DNA of 64,000 bases, from the NCBI GenBank assembly GCA_941918925.1, contig OW799234.1:40826412-40890411 (forward strand), read 5' to 3'. The stretch's first letter is position 1. Each line of letters begins with the position of its first letter. The translations under genes were made by a program, and so were the position numbers. Source of the stretch: Phyto melanocephala (lineage: Eukaryota > Arthropoda > Insecta > Diptera > Rhinophoridae). Below are positions 12,062 to 22,263 of the stretch, in pieces. The notes beneath the pieces are model-generated. The model was not told the origin of the DNA. It ran no database searches and was given only the letters and a program-made list of their open reading frames with translations.

Positions 12062-13366
12062 ATGGGAAAAATACATAAAAATAGATATGTATTTAGTTTA
12101 GTTTTTTTTTTCATAGTGCATCGTATTTTGCTACTAATCTCCCAATGGCAAATTCATTCATCTCATATAAAATACGTACATACTTAAAAAACATACATAT
12201 ATAAAAATAACATCCCATTGTAAAAAAATAAATTTACGTACATATATAGTTTAATTAAAATAATTAAAAAAAGGAAAAAGTAAAGAGTAATAGAGCATAC
12301 ATTATTGAAATTTAAAATATATAATATGTATTAACGTATACTACGTACTCAATGGGAAAAATACATAAAAATAGATATGTATTTAGTTTAGTTTTTTTTT
12401 TCATAGTGCATCGTATTTTGCTAGTCATGATATTTCATATTCTACTCATATTGACCATGAAACATTGAAATGTAAAAAAAAAAAATTAAGCAAACACTTA
12501 ATGGTATCGAACTGCGTACCACCAGCTTCATAGTTCAGTCGTGTACCCACTTCACTACCATCCTATAAATATTTATATAACTTAAATATACAAAAGTACT
12601 TGCAACCTATATGAGGTTCATACAAAATAAAAATCATATACATACATACATACATTTAAGTATTAGCAATATGTTTGAATGAATATTCGTATGTAGGTTT
12701 TTTACACACACACACATGCTACGTTGAATCAAGGTTATAGCTGTTGTTACTTTGTTATCTCTAGCAGCGAAAGCCGCGGTGACATTTTGTTTTCTTTAAA
12801 TAAATGCGTACATACATACATACATACATACCTACTATATGTTTCATTATTATTCTTTTTCTTTATAATAAAGTATTTTATCCGCTCAAAAACGTACCAT
12901 TGTAAAATTATAAATTGAGTTTTTGAATGTAAGTACGTATAAAAAATAAAATAACACAAAAAAAAATGAAAAAAATAAAAAAAAAAAATTTTTTTGTCTC
13001 AACTGGGATTCGAACATAAGCTCATCTAGTGTCTATTGTTAAAAAAAAACCGAGGTGGTCGTGGTTTTTTGCTCATATCTCAGTTATTTATGTACCGATT
13101 TTTCTGAATTTCAATAGCGATCTACTCCCGAATATTTCCAACATTTTAATACCTCATGCGGGTCCGGGCGATGTCGGGGGGCTTCAAAAAGTTGATTTCA
13201 ACATACACACGGACAGACGGACAGACGGACAGGGCTTAATCGACTTCCCTATTCATAAGCTTTCAGGAAATATATACTTTATTGGGTCGGAAATGAAAAT
13301 TGTAGAAATTTCACACGGAATGACAAACCTATATATACCCTTTTACACTGTGTGAAGGGTATAAAA
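12062..13366 (+). repeat. ~1.3-kb direct duplication, copy B
   Basis: Second copy of 9450-10753, ending with GAAGGGTATAAA at the boundary of the whole array. Differences are few (for example CATTGGGTCGG against CATGGGGTCGG), which suggests a recent duplication. Confidence 0.8.
12499..12563 (-). other. tRNA-like segment, array copy 4
   Basis: Same segment, with one substitution (CACTTCACT for CACTGCACT on the plus strand), which falls in the A-box-like part. Confidence 0.45.
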
Positions 13367-13830
13367 AACACAAATATTTGCAGGTCGTTTAAGATGTTGT
13401 GTTGTTTTGAATAACTCATAAATTGTATGCTCACGAAAGTATTTTGCTTACTCAGAAGTCTATAATTTTTTCGCTAATTGCGGTATCCTTTTTGATTTTG
13501 CACTTCTACCTGTAAGAGCGCTTGTTACGTATCAATGGTTTTTACCATAATTAGTTGAGATCTGTTTCTTAATGTGCGCAGTTGTAAATATACATTATGA
13601 CCAAGGCAAAACATTTTAACAATTCCGAGAAAAAAATCTTTTATACCTTTTTATTCAGGGTAAATCAATTTGAAAAGCAAAGTACTTTTGTGACCTGAAT
13701 AATATACATTAACTTTATTTGAAGTAGGCAAAATATCTTTGTGACCAACTGTACATGATTTAGAAATTGACTAACAATTATTAATTTTCTTTTTAAAAAT
13801 ACGCATATTCATCTAAATGATACTTTTTAT
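13367..13830. other. Gap with no recognisable gene
   Basis: AT-rich sequence with two weakly related phrases (CAAAGTACTTTTGTGACC and CAAAATATCTTTGTGACC, about 13680-13750). They could be debris of an old transposon end. Nothing else stands out. Confidence 0.4.
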
Positions 13831-14233
13831 GATTACTTTGCGCTGCCACTGCAAATCATATGTTGCTGATGCTTGTTTTTGGTTATTTTATTGCTGCATT
13901 TACGAACGAGCGAACACTGCGGAAAAATGGAAAAAATTATTATAAATTTAATTTGTGAATTTGATAATAATATCTGACATATATTTCACATTCGAGGCTA
14001 AAAATGTTTAAAAAGTAAAATAATCAAAAATAAATCATAAAAAAACACATTCTTTATATTCACACATCTATTGCATCATCCATTTTTGTGATTAGTTTTT
14101 TGTATTTATTTGCGCATAATAGACTTTAATGTTGCATTTACGAACAGATGACAGCTGCAGTGTTGCCAACGTTTGCATTTACGAACATTGTGTGCATAAT
14201 ATGCACAGCTGTAATGCATTTACGAACAGGCCC
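13831..14233 (+). mobile_element. MITE fragment, GGGCCTGTTCGT family, right end present
   Basis: The right end is ATTTACGAACAGGCCC. The interior matches the element at 25666-31275 (GTTGCTGATGCTT, GTGATTAGTTTTTTGTATTT, AGATGACAGCTGCAGTG). 'GCATTTACGAAC' recurs several times. The left end is missing. No coding capacity. This copy shows the uninterrupted GACTTTAATGTTGCATTT site that holds a 217-bp element in the other copy. Confidence 0.7.
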
Positions 14234-14984
14234 CTTGTGTCATAAAAATTGTTTTGGTGCTCACGGTCGGATCGGGCCGGTTGAACAATGGGGTATAGGG
14301 GTGTAGAAGAGAGTTTGGACTACAAAAAAGTGCTAATTTTTTTTTTTAACCCTTATGAACTTAGAATGTTATTCTCTATTAAGTGGGAGAGTTTAGGAAA
14401 ATTTGGGCCTTAAAAAAAATTAATTTCTAAAAGTCATAAACACTATATTTTTCTAGTACTAATAGCTAAATTAAATTAGGTGATTATACAAAATTTATTT
14501 CGTTTGAAAATCTTTTAAAACAAAAAAGTAATAGATGTTTAAAAATCAAAAGCTTACTATGAAATTTATCATTTTAGCAAAACGTGAGAATGTCCGATTT
14601 AAATCACTCCGTTCACTGTGATATAGTTGAAATAAAGAGTTTCGAATTTTTGCCCTCCGTACACTACACTACACTACTGTCTACTTTCGATGAAATATAA
14701 AATTTTACAATCGGTGACAAAAAAAAAAATTAATTTTGCCCGCCTTGTAAAATGGTCCACTGTGCGCCGGGGTTTTTTTACGGAAAAAAAATCTATGCAA
14801 AAAGCAACAATAAAAAGTTTGTCATTGAAAATGATGTTCACTAGCAAAAAAAAAACATGAAACCACACACATACAACCACAAACAACAACTGTAATGACC
14901 GTAAAGAAAACTAAAAAAATTTTATGAATAAACAACAACTTGAGACCAAAAGTCGCTGCTTACAAAATATTACATACATATATA
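14234..14984. other. Gap with no recognisable gene
   Basis: No coding frame of note. A short phrase at about 14728-14760 (CCGCCTTGTAAAATGGTCCACTGTG) recalls GACCGCCTTCTCGCGAAACGGTCC in the arms of the hAT element at 1273-5955, which may point to a related relic. A CACTACACTACACTACT run is at about 14665. Confidence 0.4.
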
Positions 14985-16566
14985 CAGTGGTGGCCTTATA
15001 ATTAGAAACGACTTCAGAGTATATATATTTGTTAATATATTTAAAAAAATTAGTTCAAACTAATAACTAGAAATATGAAAGTAACAAATCATCAATAATT
15101 TTAAATTAAAAAATTCCACTTCACGAATATTATTTTAAAGAAAATTAACTTATCTCTAGAACAGCAATTTTAGTTTGGTCACATAATTAGAAACAACAAA
15201 AAATATTTACATAAACCTTAAAAATATCCTTTAATATTTTGTTGGATACCCCTTATTTTTTACAACATTTGCTAGTCTTTTTGGTAAACTTTGTATTAAA
15301 CGTTGGCATGTTTGAAGAGATATTTTTACCCAGCTTTGCTATACCAACTGAAACAATTCATCATTATTTCGTGGATTTTTGTCCTTGAGATCTCTTTTCA
15401 CAATTGCCCATAAGTTTTCAATTGGGTTGAGATCAGGACTTTGGGGAGGCCAGTCCAGAACATCAATATGTTGATCCGAAAGTCAACGCTTCACTAACCT
15501 GGAAGTGTGCTTTGGGTCATCGTCATGCTGGAAAATGTAATGGATTGGCATATTCTCGAAAGAATACGGTTCCATTACATTTTCCAAAATGCTTTTATAT
15601 TGATGCTGATCCATTATTCCCTGAATTCGAACAATTGGCCAACTCCATGCCAAGAAAAGGCACCCCAGACCATAATAGACCCGCCACCGTGTTTCACCGT
15701 CTTCACAGTGTACCTTGGATCTAAACCTTTGTTTGGGGGGCGTCTCACATACGTTTTTCCATCTGAGTGAAACAAATTAAACTTGGACTCGTCACTCCAG
15801 AGAACTATTTTCCAGTAACGTGGATCTTTTCTTAACATTTCTCTTGCAAACCGCAACCGCTTCTTAATATTTTTTTTGACACATGCGGATTTTTTTGTGC
15901 AATGCACCCACGAAGTCCCGACTCTTGTAAGCGCCTTCTTATTGACCGAGTGGATATTTCTGCGTTTATTTGCTGTCCAATTTCAGCATTTATTTCACGC
16001 GAAGACAAGAATGGATGTTTCTTACTGACCCTACAAATAGTTCTATCTTCTGCTGGAGAGGTGTTTCGTTTCCTGGGCTTTTAAACTTTTTTGTCTTATT
16101 GTACAAATGAATTGCAACAAATACCATTTTTTTGAGCAAGAAAACTTTTGTGCAATAGCCGACATTGATAGTTTTTCATGGTAATAACACTGCACAATTA
16201 ATTTCCTCATTTCTGGAGTACATGACCTGTTTTTGCCCATTTTAGAAGCTAAAATATATCACACTTATTGCAAGTTAATCGATTGTTTTATTATAATACA
16301 CTCACTTTGTCAATAATAAAGAGATTAGCTCAGAAATTAAAGCCAAAACTACACGTTTCTAATTACGTGTCCAACCAAAAGCAACTATTTAGGAAATGTT
16401 AATTATTTTTTATAAGTAAACTTGAAATTCCACGTGCTTTGTATCGAAAACAATGTTGAATACCAACTTGTTAAATAACGGTATTTAAAATTTACAGGTT
16501 TTAAAAGGAGTTGCACTGCGATTTTATTTTTTCAAAACATTGTTTCTAATTATAAGGCCACCACTG
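14985..16566 (-). mobile_element. Tc1-like transposon, full length but decayed (1582 bp)
   Basis: Inverted ends CAGTGGTGGCCTTATAATTA / complement, flanked by TA on both sides (14983-14984 and 16567-16568), as expected for Tc1/mariner. Length matches the usual ~1.6 kb. The transposase lies on the minus strand and is interrupted (see 15231-16240). Confidence 0.9.
15231..16240 (-). pseudogene. Tc1-type transposase, DD34E-like, broken
   Basis: Start ATG at 16238-16240: MGKNRSCTPEMRKLIVQCYY, the N-terminal helix-turn-helix. A middle block (15907-15614) contains KRLRFAREML and WSDESKFNLF, with the first catalytic aspartate, then HGGGSIMVWGAFSW. Further along, in shifted frames, lie a DDDPKH-like phrase (second aspartate) and WPPQSPDLNPIENLW-like wording (third acidic residue) near 15440-15530. 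The expected end, GYPTKY and a stop, is at 15231-15233. Several frameshifts and stops separate the blocks, so no active protein is expected. Confidence 0.85.
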
Positions 16567-16930
16567 TATTTTATTAATTTTTATAAAGGATTATTAGCTT
16601 TTTTTTTGCTTCTCTCCTGTTACAGTGCCAGTCTCTTTTCTATTTATTATATAGTTTTACAAATTTATTTTTGCTATAATTTTTCCCAATTTAAAAAAAA
16701 AATTAAAAAATGAATTACAATTTCTTATCTATAATTCATAATGAGTCGATTAATTTTTTAACACAATTCATACTTTGCTAAAAAGAATGATTCAAAATAT
16801 GTTTAATTCTTTTTTAATTCAATTCATTTTTTTGTCAAATGAATTGATTCAAAACCACACAATTCATTTCGTGAATGATTCACAGATTGATTCAAAAACG
16901 AATCATTCATTTACAGCTCTGGTATGTATA
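16567..16930. other. Gap with no recognisable gene
   Basis: AT-rich. Contains repeated short phrases around 'AATTCATTTT' and 'GAATGATTCA' (16760-16915) that make weak palindromes. No feature can be named. Confidence 0.4.
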
Positions 16931-17098
16931 TATGTTGTTGTAATGTTGTTTTTGTGAAAAAAAAATCGAGGTGGTCATATCTCAGTTGTTTATGAACCGA
17001 TGTTTCCGATTTTCTATACCGATCTACTCTCTATTTCTGATATTTTAGTACCTCACCCGGGTCCATGCGATATCGGGGGTTCATGGCTCATTTTGAAT
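16931..17098 (-). mobile_element. Truncated DINE-1-like fragment
   Basis: Matches the middle of the DINE-1-like copies: TTGTTGTAATGTTGTTTTTG, CGAGGTGGTC, CATATCTCAGTTGTTTATG, and CTCACCCGGGTCC. It lacks the GTCY microsatellite and both ends. Confidence 0.7.
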
Positions 17099-17332
17099 CT
17101 TGTTGCGAATCTCAAAGAATTTACTATCATCTCCAATTTTGATAACAAAAAATCGCTAATTTATCTGTACTGGCTGTCAAAAACAAAACATAAACAAAGA
17201 AAAACAAAAAAAAATATTGTGTGTAAAGAATTAAAAAAAAATCATGTTGGAAATAAAAAATATGTGTGTAAACATACATATAGGCTGACTTCCAAAACAT
17301 CAATTGCTTTGTGTTTGAAAAAAACATCATTT

Positions 17333-17862
17333 TGTTACAGATTTATTTTTAAATAGCTTAATTTACATTATAATTTATTTTAGTTGTAGTAGTTAAAGTT
17401 ACTGTAGTTGTATTTGTATTAGTTTATTTTGCTGGTTTTTCGAACATGATGTTTGTTGTTATGTGTGGCATACTTTTAGGCACTTCTATTATTCGTACCT
17501 ATTACTTAACTTCTTAATTTAAATTTAACGGTTTTCGAATGTACTAGAATGTACATACGAGAACTTTGTCGAATGTTACCGAACACCACTATGTTACTAT
17601 AAATAGCCGAACAACAGAGCTAACATGATCAGTATTACAATAGAGCTTGTAAAGTGCGTATCAAAGTGAGTTTGATAATAAAAGTGTATAACTATAAGTG
17701 TAATAAGTAAAGTGATATAAGAACAATATTTGAGTGTATTTAAATAAATAAAGTGCTCTTAATTTTATAACGAATTTAAAGTGTTTTTAATTGCAATAAA
17801 AGAACTCAAGAGGTTTATTTAAAGGAAATAATCCAACATTTATAAAAGGTATAAACGTAACA
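17333..17862 (+). repeat. 5' LTR of the Gypsy element
   Basis: 530 bp, TG...CA bounded. Contains TATAAATAG (about 17600), a likely TATA box. AATAAA motifs (for example TAAATAAATAAAG at about 17740) could serve as polyadenylation signals. Immediately followed by the putative primer binding site. Confidence 0.9.
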
Positions 17863-17864
17863 AC

Positions 17865-17878
17865 TGGTGTCAGAAGTG
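17865..17878 (+). promoter_or_regulatory. Putative primer binding site
   Basis: TGGTGTCAGAAGTG begins two bases after the 5' LTR, where reverse transcription is primed by a tRNA 3' end. I did not identify the tRNA. Confidence 0.5.
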
Positions 17879-17900
17879 AAATTGCATTATAATAAAAGAC

Positions 17901-20900
17901 ATGAAATTTGAGGAGCTTAAAGTTGAACAACTCAAGAAAGAATTGAGTAAGCTGGCTTTGTTGACAACAGGTAATAAAGTAGAATTGCAAAAGAGACTTC
18001 TAGATGAATTTAAGCGGCGTAATATTGACATTGATGGTTACGAGTTTGACGAAAAAGAAGAAATGGAAGTCTCCACTCGTGCAACCACAAACATGGATTT
18101 AAGTACGATGCTTGCTGCTATGATGGAAAAGATGGAAATAAAATTCCAGGAAGTTCAAGAAAATTCTAGAGCTAATAATGAAAAATTATTAGCTGAAGTT
18201 AAAGTAGATGTTCAAGAAGTTAAAGTAGAAGTTCAAGAATCTTCTAGAGCTAATAATGAAAAATTATTAGCCGAAGTTCAAGAATCTTCTAGAGCTAATA
18301 ATGAATAATTATTAGCCGAAGTTCAAGAAACTTCTAGAGCTAATAATGAAAAATTGTTAGCCGAAGTCAAAGAAGAAGTGCAAGAAACAGCTAGAGCTAC
18401 GAACGAGAAACTTCAGGAAATTTCTGAAGCAGTGAACAACAGAGTCGATTGCATTGAAAAACAAGTTAAAGACGTTAACGAAAAATTGCAGTTACAAGTA
18501 AAAAATGTTGATGAAAAATTGCAATTACAAGACGAAAAATTTAAAAATCTGGAAAAAAAAATTAATGATCTTCAATGTCATGAGGGACCAGTGCGAATAA
18601 TTCCAGAAACATCGAGTAGAATAAAGGCCCCAACTTTTGACGGTAGTGCACCATTTAATGTTTATAAATTTCAATTTGAGACAGTTGCCAATAAAAATAT
18701 GTGGAGCAATGAAGAAAAGGCTATAGAGTTGATTTTGGCGTTAAAAAGCAACGCAGCGCAAGTCTTGGAAAGCATACCTATTGGCTGCAGAGAAAACTAT
18801 GATGACATAATGGTTGCACTACAACGCAAGTATGGCGGCGAGCACAAACGAGATATATACCGAATGGAACTACGAGGCAGAACACAGAAAGCTAACGAGT
18901 CGTTACAAGATTTCGCAACAGAGATCGAGCGTTTGGTGCAGCTGACATATCCAGGTGAAAATCACCCATTTTTGGATCAGTTTAAAATTGAAACGTTCGT
19001 TAATGGAATACGTGATCCCGAAATAAAGCACGCGATGTTTGGCATACATAAATCAACATTTGCAGAAACCGTAGCATACGCGCTGACACAGGAGACCGCA
19101 AAATTACTTTCTAGGCCACAAATATGTAAGGTGAGAAATTTTGAATTTTCTGCGGAAAAAGACGGAGATATAGTCAATGAGATTAAAAATGCAGTTATAC
19201 AGGCGTTAGAGGAAAGGCAAGGCAAAGTCAGAGCCAAATGTTATAATTGTGGTAAGAGTGGACATTTTCAACGAAATTGTAGAGCACCTAGAAAGCGGGC
19301 TAGATCGGTATCGCCACCTGGAAACAGCAAACGGGCGTACACGAAATCATCAAATGAGTCACCGTTAAAACAAGTTAACACTTATAGGTATGAGCATGAT
19401 CCCATAACCGAGGGCCCCACAATCTCCATATCAGTTATGCGGCAGAAAAATAGAAACCTTACTGCGTGTGGGTATATCAATGGTCGAAGGCATATTTTTA
19501 CCAAAGACACAGGAGCATCGCAATCAATTATTAGACCTGATATAGTCAAGAAGAAAATCGAACCACTATATGGTGTAAGTCTACGAACAGCTACTGGGGA
19601 GTTTGCTAATGTTTATGGAAAAATAAAGGTGAAATTAACTTTTGCAAATATAAGTGTTAATCATGTATTTATTGTTGCTGACATTGTGGATGAATTAATC
19701 GTGGGCGCTGATTTTATGATAAGTCATAACATTAATCTGCACATGGGACGAAAAGTTATGATTTGGCGCGACATTGAGATTCCGTTGGATTACTGGACTA
19801 AACGACTTCAGGAAAATAACTCCAGTATTGAGCACAGAAAAGGGGTCAAACATGGCAATGCGGATGCACGTTCCCGAAAATTCTGCAGCTTAAAGAGCAA
19901 ATATTGTGCAAAACCTGAGGAAAAAGAGTGCGTAATAGATGTTCGACAAACGCATATAGACACAAGTGGTGAATGGTCAGTGGCGCAAAGAAAAGATCCT
20001 ATACTAACAAAAATTATGTCAGCAAAGGAGGAAGACAAAAGGCCAACCCGTAACCAAATATCAGCGGAAAGTCCACTGATGAAATCATACTGGGCGCTAT
20101 GGAATAGTCTGCAGGTTATTAACGGATGCCTTTATCGCAAATGGGAAAGTACTGATGGTAAATCGACAACAAATTTGATTGTGGTGCCATCATCTAAAGT
20201 CAAAGAGGTATTGAAGGAGTTTCATAATGGTTCAAGCGGTGGTCATCTTGGTGTAACAAAAACCATAGAGAAGATAAAGCAACGTTTCTATTGGGTTGGA
20301 TGCCAACAATCTGTAGCTGATTGGATAGCAAATTGCGCACAATGTATCGCAGCCAAGGGCCCAGTAAGACAGAGTCGCGGAGCGCTGCAGCAGTACAACT
20401 CAGGTGCTCCGTTTGAGCGAGTAGCAATGGATATAGCAGGCCCTTTTCCTGTCAGTGAGGCTGGAAACCGTTACGTTCTAGTTGTAATCGACTATTTTAG
20501 CAAATGACCAGAGGTATACGCAATACCAAACCAAGAAGCTAAAACTGTCGTAAACGCATTTGTAAACAACTGGGTGTGCCGCTATGGAGTTCCACTTGAG
20601 CTACATTCTGATCAGGGAAGAAATTTTGAATCTGCGATATTCCAGGAAATGTGCGAATTATACGGTATCCGAAAAACGAGGACTACGCCACTGCATCCAC
20701 AATCTGACGGCATGGTCGAGAGATTTAACCGCACGTTGGAGGAACACTTAAGAAAAGTGGTCAGTGCACACCAAAGGGACTGGGATGAGCACATACCAAA
20801 ATTTCTGTTGGCATACAGGTCAGCCGTTCATGACTCTACCTTCCGAACACCTGCAAAAGTTATGTTTGGAACCGAGCTGAAACTGCCAGGTGTTCTAGAA

Positions 20901-21256
20901 TTCGGTATTAATCCCTCGGCAATAGATGAGCATAAGAAGACACTTCAAGGGGACAAAAAGATCTCGACGAAATTCATGAATTCGTTCGTGGCCGAATAAA
21001 AATTACCAGCGACAAGATGAAGGCCAGATATGACAGAGCAGCAAATTCTGAAGGCTTTAATGAGGGTCAGCTAGTTCTACTATATAACCCACAACGGAAA
21101 AAAGGACTGTCTCCTAAATTGCAAACTCATTGGGATGGGCCGTATAAGGTGATAAAAAGAATAAATGATGTCGTGTATAGAATACAAAAGTACAATAGCC
21201 CAAGATCAAAGATGAAAGTGGTTCATCTCGAGCGCCTCGCTAAAGGCCATGACTGA
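17901..21256 (+). pseudogene. Gypsy Gag-protease-integrase frame, reverse transcriptase deleted
   Basis: The start MKFEELKVEQLKKELSKLAL resembles a SAP-like helical domain. It is followed by a coiled coil built from repeats of ESSRANNEKLLAEVQ, then a Gag core (APTFDGSAPFNVYKFQFE) and a CCHC knuckle (CYNCGKSGHFQRNC). A TAA at 18306-18308 replaces the AAA seen in sister repeats, a single-base nonsense change. The protease motif KDTGAS is near 19505. At about 19790 the frame passes from the end of the protease domain directly into DYWTKRLQENNSSIEHRKGV, the tail of the RNase H region, so RT and most of RNase H are gone without breaking the frame. Integrase follows (H..H...C..C near 20230-20350, DIAGPFP), with a TGA at 20505-20507, then SDQGRNF and GMVERFNR. 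A frameshift lies near 20960, and the C-terminus is cut by an insertion at 21241. Confidence 0.9.
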
Positions 21257-21559
21257 CTATCAGATTTAGTCGTTCGATATGTCAAAAATTGTATGTGTGT
21301 TCAGAAAGTGTGATAGCGTGGACACAAAGTGCACATGTATGACAGATTTTTTGACAAGTGTGTCCGATTTGATAATCTTTTGCAAATTTTCATAAAATAA
21401 TAGTTTCTGTGCGATCAGAGTTGCTTTTTCTAAGCAAGTATGACAGTGTGGCATCCAATAACACATTTTGTTGCGATTTTTTCATGTAGGACAGAAAACT
21501 ATCAGATTTTTATTTGACATAATCGCACGACTTTGTAGGATAGTCAGTCATGGCCTTTA
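21241..21559. mobile_element. Small inverted-repeat element in the 3' end of pol
   Basis: A perfect 21-bp inverted repeat starting TAAAGGCCATGACTGACTAT marks both ends (21241-21261 and 21539-21559). The insertion creates the premature stop of the Gypsy pol frame. Downstream, 21561-21606 reads YGKSEFVPIRDEQA and a stop, which looks like the original pol end. TA or TAA is shared at the ends, so a TA-type target is possible. No coding capacity. Confidence 0.7.
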
Positions 21560-21616
21560 GTACGGAAAAAGTGAATTTGTGCCTATTCGGGACGAACAGG
21601 CTTAAGCGGGCGGTAG

Positions 21617-22146
21617 TGTTACAGATTTATTTTTAAATAGCTTAATTTACATTATAATTTATTTTAGTTGTAGTAGTTCAAGTTTCTGTAGTTGTATTTG
21701 TATTAGTTTATTTTGCTGGTTTTTCGAACATGATGTTTGTTGTTATGTGTAGCATATTTTTAGGCACTTCTATTATTCGTACCTATTACTTAACGTCTTA
21801 ATTTAAATTTAACGGTTTTCGAATGTACTAGAATGTACATACGAGAACTTTGTCGAATGTTACCGAACACAACTATGTTACTATAAATAGCCGAACAACA
21901 GAGCTAACATGATCAGTATTACAATAGAGCTTGTAAAGTGCGTATCAAAGTGAGTTTGATAATAAAAGTGTATAACTATAAGTGTAATAAGTAAAGTGAT
22001 ATAAGAACAATATTTGAGTGTATTTAAATAAATAAAGTGCTCTTAATTTTATAACGAATTTAAAGTGTTTTTAATTGCAATAAAAGAACTCAAGAGGTTT
22101 ATTTAAAGGAAATAATCCAACATTTATAAAAGGTATAAACGTAACA
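21617..22146 (+). repeat. 3' LTR of the Gypsy element
   Basis: 530 bp copy of the 5' LTR. Preceded by AAGCGGGCGGTAG, the likely polypurine tract. Differences from the 5' LTR are scattered substitutions (for example GTAGCATATTTTTAGG against GTGGCATACTTTTAGG). Confidence 0.9.
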
Positions 22147-22263
22147 ATATTTCATAACGCCGCAGTACAATGTATACCATTTTAAAACGCAGCTGCATCG
22201 GTTTTATAGTTGATGCATTGTTTCGGAGCTTTGCATATGTATGTGATTTAAATACAGTAGCAA

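Larger units (their letters stand above)
17333..22146 (+). mobile_element. Ty3/Gypsy LTR retrotransposon lacking reverse transcriptase
   Basis: Two 530-bp LTRs (17333-17862 and 21617-22146), both TGTTAC...GTAACA, enclose a gag-pol-like gene. The flanks are ATTT on the left and ATAT on the right, a near but imperfect 4-bp duplication. The LTRs differ at few positions, so insertion was fairly recent. The internal region encodes Gag, protease and integrase but no reverse transcriptase, so the copy is non-autonomous. Confidence 0.9.

Noticed and set aside
10416..13355. Two near-identical 108-codon frames (10416-10742 and 13029-13355)
   Set aside because: They lie in the DINE-1 head, are duplicated with it and contain translated GTCY microsatellite. 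DINE-1 elements encode no protein.
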